Shown: positions 31,723-34,662 of the stretch, piece by piece
Position numbering within the stretch: position 1 is the stretch's first letter
How the letters are laid out: the number at the start of each line of letters is the position of its first letter
DNA from: Oscillospiraceae bacterium
GTDB taxonomy: Bacteria > Bacillota > Clostridia > Oscillospirales > Oscillospiraceae
Assembly: GCA_021771635.1 (NCBI GenBank)
Contig: JAETOQ010000035.1
Span: 1 to 34,662 of the forward strand
Direction: 5' to 3'
DNA length: 34,662 bases
The notes under the pieces: generated by a model
What the model saw: only the letters and a program-made list of their open reading frames with translations
Told to the model about the DNA's origin: nothing
The model's database searches: none
Program-made: the position numbers and the translations under genes

Positions 31723-31764
31723 AAAAGGCCGCCGCTGCGATGCTCCGCAGCGGCGGCCTTTTAT
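31723..31764 (+). terminator. terminator of thiW-thiM
   Basis: A 17-bp perfect stem (31723-31739 with 31746-31762) ending in TTTTATT. Confidence 0.9.
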
Positions 31765-31935
31765 TCGCTCGATGGTGAAAATATACCGGATGGACCCTGT
31801 CCGCCAGATGACACGGCGGACCGAGGACCGCAAAGACGACAGCGCCTGCCCCTCCTGGGTGCACGGAAAGATGAAACAGCCCCACCGGACATATTTTCAT
31901 CTGCCCCCGCATAGGTTGTCCCAGAGGTGAAGCAC

Positions 31936-33096
31936 ATGAAACAAAAGATTTTCTCCTCCGGCCTCCTGCGGCGGTTGGAGGCCGGTGTTCTGGCCGCCGG
32001 GACGCTGTGGGCGGTGAGCGTCACCGCGGGCAGCGATACCGCCGCTTCCGCGTTCTCCGCGCTGCGGGAATCCATTCCCATCGGCGCCCTGCGGTGGGAG
32101 CTGGGGGATCTGTGGACCAGGGACACTCTGTCTCCCGCCGCGGTGCTGACCATCGGAGAATCCCCTCTGCTGCTGGCGGCACGGCCCGCCGTGGCGGAGC
32201 TCTGGTCCTCAGACCGGGCGGAGCAGCCCGCCAACAACAGTGAGGAGGAAGAGCTCGTCACCGTCCCCGTGGAGGAGACGCCGCTGGACACCCTCACCGC
32301 CACGGACAACGGCGTCCCCGCCAAGACACTGGTCCCCACGGACCCCAGCGGCTACACCGTCTGCGGCCGGGCCTATATCAGCAACTCCACAGATCATGTT
32401 CTGTCCATCCCGGCCTTACAGGAGCTGTTCGCGGCGGAATTGGGCCCGGAGGGGCCCCAGGTCCTGATCCTCCACACCCACGGCAGCGAGGCCTACACCC
32501 CCGTGGAAGACGCGGACATCGTCTGGTCCGGGGACCACCGCACCACCGACTCCCGGTACAACGTGGTCAAGGTGGGCGATGTGATGGCGGAGGTCTTTGG
32601 CGATGCGGGCATCTCCGTCCTCCACGACCGGACGCTGTACGACTATCCCTCCTATACCGGCGCCTACGACCGGTCCCTGGCGGCCATCCAGAGCTATCTG
32701 GCCCAGTATCCCTCGATCCGGTTCATCCTGGATGTCCACCGGGACGCCATTGAGGACGCCCAGGGCAATGAGTACAAGGTGGTCACCGAGGTCGACGGTG
32801 TGGGGACCTCCGCTCAGCTAACGCTGGTGGTGGGCAGTGATGGCAGCGGCCTGACACACCCCAACTGGATGGAAAATCTGAAGCTGGCGGTGGCCATCCA
32901 GCAAAACGCGCTGCTGAATTACTCCTCCCTGATGCGGCCCATTCTGCTGCGAAATTCCCGGTATAACCAGCACGCCACCACCGGTTCCCTGCTGGTGGAG
33001 GTGGGCGCGGCGGGCAACTCCCCGGAGGAGGCCGCATTGGCAGGCCGCCTGTTCGCAGAGCAGATGGTGGAGGTCCTGGAGGCCCGGAGCAAATAG
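31936..33096 (+). CDS. spoIIP: stage II sporulation protein P
   Basis: 386 aa, SpoIIP family amidase/endopeptidase that works with SpoIID and SpoIIM to degrade septal peptidoglycan during engulfment. An N-terminal membrane anchor (about 15-35) leads to a variable acidic linker and the catalytic domain from about 170: LILHTHGSEAYTP (catalytic His), TTDSRYNVVKVGDVMAEVF, SYTGAYDRSLAAIQSYL, RFILDVHRDAI and a final SLLVEVGAAGNSPEEA. ATG 31936 with AGAGGTGA upstream is chosen over a GTG three codons earlier. Monocistronic; presence implies an endospore former. Confidence 0.95.
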   Translation: MKQKIFSSGLLRRLEAGVLAAGTLWAVSVTAGSDTAASAFSALRESIPIGALRWELGDLWTRDTLSPAAVLTIGESPLLLAARPAVAELWSSDRAEQPANNSEEEELVTVPVEETPLDTLTATDNGVPAKTLVPTDPSGYTVCGRAYISNSTDHVLSIPALQELFAAELGPEGPQVLILHTHGSEAYTPVEDADIVWSGDHRTTDSRYNVVKVGDVMAEVFGDAGISVLHDRTLYDYPSYTGAYDRSLAAIQSYLAQYPSIRFILDVHRDAIEDAQGNEYKVVTEVDGVGTSAQLTLVVGSDGSGLTHPNWMENLKLAVAIQQNALLNYSSLMRPILLRNSRYNQHATTGSLLVEVGAAGNSPEEAALAGRLFAEQMVEVLEARSK

Positions 33097-33098
33097 AA

Positions 33099-33127
33099 AA
33101 AACGGACGGCGCAGAGCCGTCCGTTTT
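33099..33127 (+). terminator. terminator of spoIIP
   Basis: AAAACGGACGGC / GCCGTCCGTTTT stem with loop GCAGA, immediately after the stop. Confidence 0.88.
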
Positions 33128-33141
33128 GCCTTGTAGTACCA

Positions 33142-33173
33142 AAGCAAAGAAAAGACCCCTTTCGGGGTCTTTT
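33142..33173 (-). terminator. terminator of the rpsF-ssb-rpsR operon
   Basis: AAAAGACCCC / GGGGTCTTTT stem (33150-33173), followed on the minus strand by CTTTGCTTT, just after the rpsR stop at 33179. Confidence 0.85.
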
Positions 33174-33178
33174 CCAAA

Positions 33179-33430
33179 TCAGTCGGTGACGTAGGGCAGC
33201 AGAGCGATCTGACGGGCACGCTTGATGGCCTCAGTCAGCTGACGCTGATGCATGGCGCAGGTGCCGGTGGTTCTGCGGGGCAGAATCTTGGAACGCTCAG
33301 AGACGAAACGACGCAGCTTGGCGGCGTCCTTGTAATCGATGCTCTCGCACTTCTCAGCGCAGAACTGGCAAACCTTACGGCGCTTGCCGCGCATGGGACG
33401 AGCGGGTCTCGCTTCACGATCGAAAGCCAT
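33179..33430 (-). CDS. rpsR: 30S ribosomal protein S18
   Basis: 83 aa, full-length S18. It carries the zinc-binding 'C+' set Cys21, Cys24, Cys58 and His61 (CQFC ... TCAMH), a form that needs zinc and often has a C- paralogue for zinc limitation elsewhere. [20 protein letters not shown] is the core S18 signature. The ATG at 33430 has AAAGGAGG. Last gene of the rpsF-ssb-rpsR operon, but separated from ssb by 222 bp of hairpin-rich DNA. Confidence 0.97.
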   Translation of the reverse strand: MAFDREARPARPMRGKRRKVCQFCAEKCESIDYKDAAKLRRFVSERSKILPRRTTGTCAMHQRQLTEAIKRARQIALLPYVTD

Positions 33431-33474
33431 GAAATGGTTCCTCCTTTATCAAAATCAATACATACTGATTTTTC

Positions 33475-33642
33475 ATAAAAAGGTTCCGCTGAATCTTTTT
33501 ATGCAGCGGTTTTACCGCTGCCGCAAAACCACCTCAATGGTCTTGTGAAATCAATATGTCACGTCTTTCCTGTCCGCATTTCATACGGGCCGTGCAAACC
33601 GTTGGTTTGCACGGATGAAAACAGTTAAAAATGTTTTCATCC
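33475..33642. repeat. chain of four hairpins between ssb and rpsR
   Basis: Four successive perfect inverted repeats: ATAAAAAG/CTTTTTAT (33475-33502), GCAGCGGT/ACCGCTGC (33503-33521), CCGTGCAAACC/GGTTTGCACGG (33590-33614) and GGATGAAAACA/TGTTTTCATCC (33613-33642). No coding sequence. They lie inside an operon whose gene spacing is normally short. Confidence 0.75.
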
Positions 33643-33652
33643 GGAAATCGTA

Positions 33653-34102
33653 TCAGAACGGCAGTTCGCCGTCCTCCTCGCCGATCTCGGCGAAATCGGA
33701 GTGCCCGCCCATGGGAGCCGCGGGGGCCCGCCCGGCAGGGGCACTGTACGCGGGAGCGGCGCCATAATCTCCGGTGCCATCGCGCTTGGAATCCCCGAAG
33801 TAGACGTTCTCGGCAACGACCTCAGCGCTTCTGCGCTTTCCACCGTTCTGGTCCGTCCAGTCGCGGATCTGCAGCCGGCCCTCCACCACGGCCATGCGGC
33901 CCTTGGTGAAGTACTTGCTGACAAATTCCGCGGTGCTGCGCCAGGCCACCACATCGATGAAATCCGTCTCCTTCTCGCCGCTCTGGGACTTGAAGTCCCG
34001 GTCCACGGCCAGAGAGAAGGATGTGACGGCCGTGCCGCTTCCGGTGCGGCGCAGCTCGGGGTCACGGGTCAGCCGGCCCATGATGATGATCTTGTTGAGC
34101 AT
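33653..34102 (-). CDS. ssb: single-stranded DNA-binding protein
   Basis: 149 aa. OB fold at 1-110 beginning MLNKIIIMGRLTRDPELRRT, with TDFIDVVAWRSTAEFVSKYF and GRMAVVEGRLQIRDW. A Pro/Ala/Gly linker leads to the acidic tip EEDGELPF that recruits repair and replication partners. It sits between rpsF and rpsR as in most Firmicutes, 13 bp after rpsF. GGAGG precedes the ATG at 34102. Confidence 0.97.
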   Translation of the reverse strand: MLNKIIIMGRLTRDPELRRTGSGTAVTSFSLAVDRDFKSQSGEKETDFIDVVAWRSTAEFVSKYFTKGRMAVVEGRLQIRDWTDQNGGKRRSAEVVAENVYFGDSKRDGTGDYGAAPAYSAPAGRAPAAPMGGHSDFAEIGEEDGELPF

Positions 34103-34115
34103 GGATACAGCCTCC

Positions 34116-34412
34116 TTACTCGCCCTTGCAGACGATCAGGGAACGCATGATGCCGTCGGTGATACCGAGGACACGGTCCAGCTCCTTGGGGAAGGAAGGC
34201 TCGCTGGTGAAGCTCATCAGCACGTAGTAGCCATCGTTCTTGTAGTTGATGGGATAAGCCAGCTTGCGGCTGCCCCACTCTTCCACCTCAACGGCGGAAC
34301 CATTCTGCTCAGCCAGGGTCTTGAACTTCGCCACCAGAGCGGCGATGCCCTCTTCACCCTGTGCAGGGTCGATGATATACACGACCTCATAATTGGCAGA
34401 AACCTTTGCCAT
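34116..34412 (-). CDS. rpsF: 30S ribosomal protein S6
   Basis: 98 aa, full length. ANYEVVYIIDPAQGEEGIAA, VEEWGSRKLAYPINYKNDGY and the YYVLMSF strand are the S6 signature; S6 pairs with S18 on the platform of the small subunit. ATG 34412 follows AAAAGGAGG; an upstream in-frame start at 34445 would include this ribosome site. First gene of the rpsF-ssb-rpsR operon. Confidence 0.97.
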   Translation of the reverse strand: MAKVSANYEVVYIIDPAQGEEGIAALVAKFKTLAEQNGSAVEVEEWGSRKLAYPINYKNDGYYVLMSFTSEPSFPKELDRVLGITDGIMRSLIVCKGE

Positions 34413-34517
34413 ATTTGCACCTCCTTTTGGACAAATGGCCCTCATTTCAAGATGAGGGCAAGGATAGCCCGCAGACTGCGAGCCTTATTATTATATAAGA
34501 AATCCAGCAAATGTCAA
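34413..34517 (-). promoter_or_regulatory. rpsF operon promoter and leader
   Basis: TTGACA (34512-34517), 16 bases, TATAAT (34490-34495) on the minus strand. The ~70-nt leader contains two hairpins (GGCTCGCAG/CTGCGGGCT-type and GCCCTCAT/ATGAGGGC). S6:S18 autoregulatory leaders are known in this operon, but I cannot confirm the motif here. Confidence 0.75.
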
Positions 34518-34662
34518 GGACAAGTTTCAAAATCCCGCCCATTCTTTGTAGGATTACAATAGATGTTGGACAAGTGAGTAAAAAAGGGATGAAGGATAAG
34601 GCCTTATCGGTTAAAGTTGAGTTACGACACAACAACTTGGCGAAAGGAGGCCATATCCTTCA
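34518..34662 (+). other. right-edge sequence leading into an unseen rightward gene
   Basis: No gene is seen. The last 25 bases contain AAAGGAGG and end in TTCA, so a start codon may lie at the very edge. The preceding AT-richer stretch is unlike its surroundings and resembles the end of an insertion element, which would fit a contig break; this cannot be shown here. Confidence 0.3.

Noticed and set aside
1-34662. CRISPR arrays, tRNA or rRNA genes
   Set aside because: No regularly spaced direct repeats, and no cloverleaf or rRNA-like segment was recognised on either strand.

Overview
The window looks like a chromosomal stretch from a GC-rich, spore-forming gut Firmicute of the Oscillospiraceae type (Flavonifractor / Lawsonibacter / Oscillibacter-like). 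The pointers are strong AGGAGG ribosome sites, TTGACA/TATAAT promoters, SpoIIP, S-layer-homology (SLH) proteins, ECF transporter S components and T-box-free, riboswitch-controlled thiamin genes. Species is inference; no rRNA or tRNA gene was seen.

Layout. (1) 1-3110: a leftward operon of an NCS1 cytosine-type permease, a cysteine hydrolase of the isochorismatase family, and a MerR regulator fused to a second such hydrolase, behind a promoter whose -10 box lies inside a perfect palindrome. (2) 3300-17820: an accessory region built from two copies of one module: a small phage-tail-fibre-like gene (+), a large secreted SLH protein (-), and a regulator-like protein (-) made of two catalytically dead tyrosine-recombinase folds plus two winged helices. 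Between the copies lie a divergent pair of ribbon-helix-helix (RHH) regulators and a glycosyltransferase fused to a MarR domain. The operator of the RHH pair recurs in front of the first tail-fibre-like gene. Two copies of a small structured inverted-repeat element sit exactly at stop codons, flanked by TAA duplications. (3) 17900-24240: housekeeping and small genes: a TetR regulator, BlaI with a wrecked BlaR1 partner, an ECF S component, DUF3842, a uridine-kinase-like protein, endonuclease IV, a decayed XRE regulator and a Cys-rich small protein. (4) 24248-27890: a MacAB-type ABC efflux operon. (5) 28167-31713: thiamin salvage, with divergent TPP riboswitches driving thiE-thiD leftward and thiW-thiM rightward; the thiW leader carries a second, half-TPP-like structured RNA. 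(6) 31936-33096 spoIIP; 33179-34412 the rpsF-ssb-rpsR operon.

The best candidate for an undescribed system is the duplicated surface module in region 2: surface protein, tail-fibre-like protein and recombinase-derived regulator kept together twice, with shared SLH promoters and an RHH operator reaching from one gene to another 6.5 kb away. All functional statements for it are inference from sequence architecture. Both window edges look like ends of repeated or mobile sequence.
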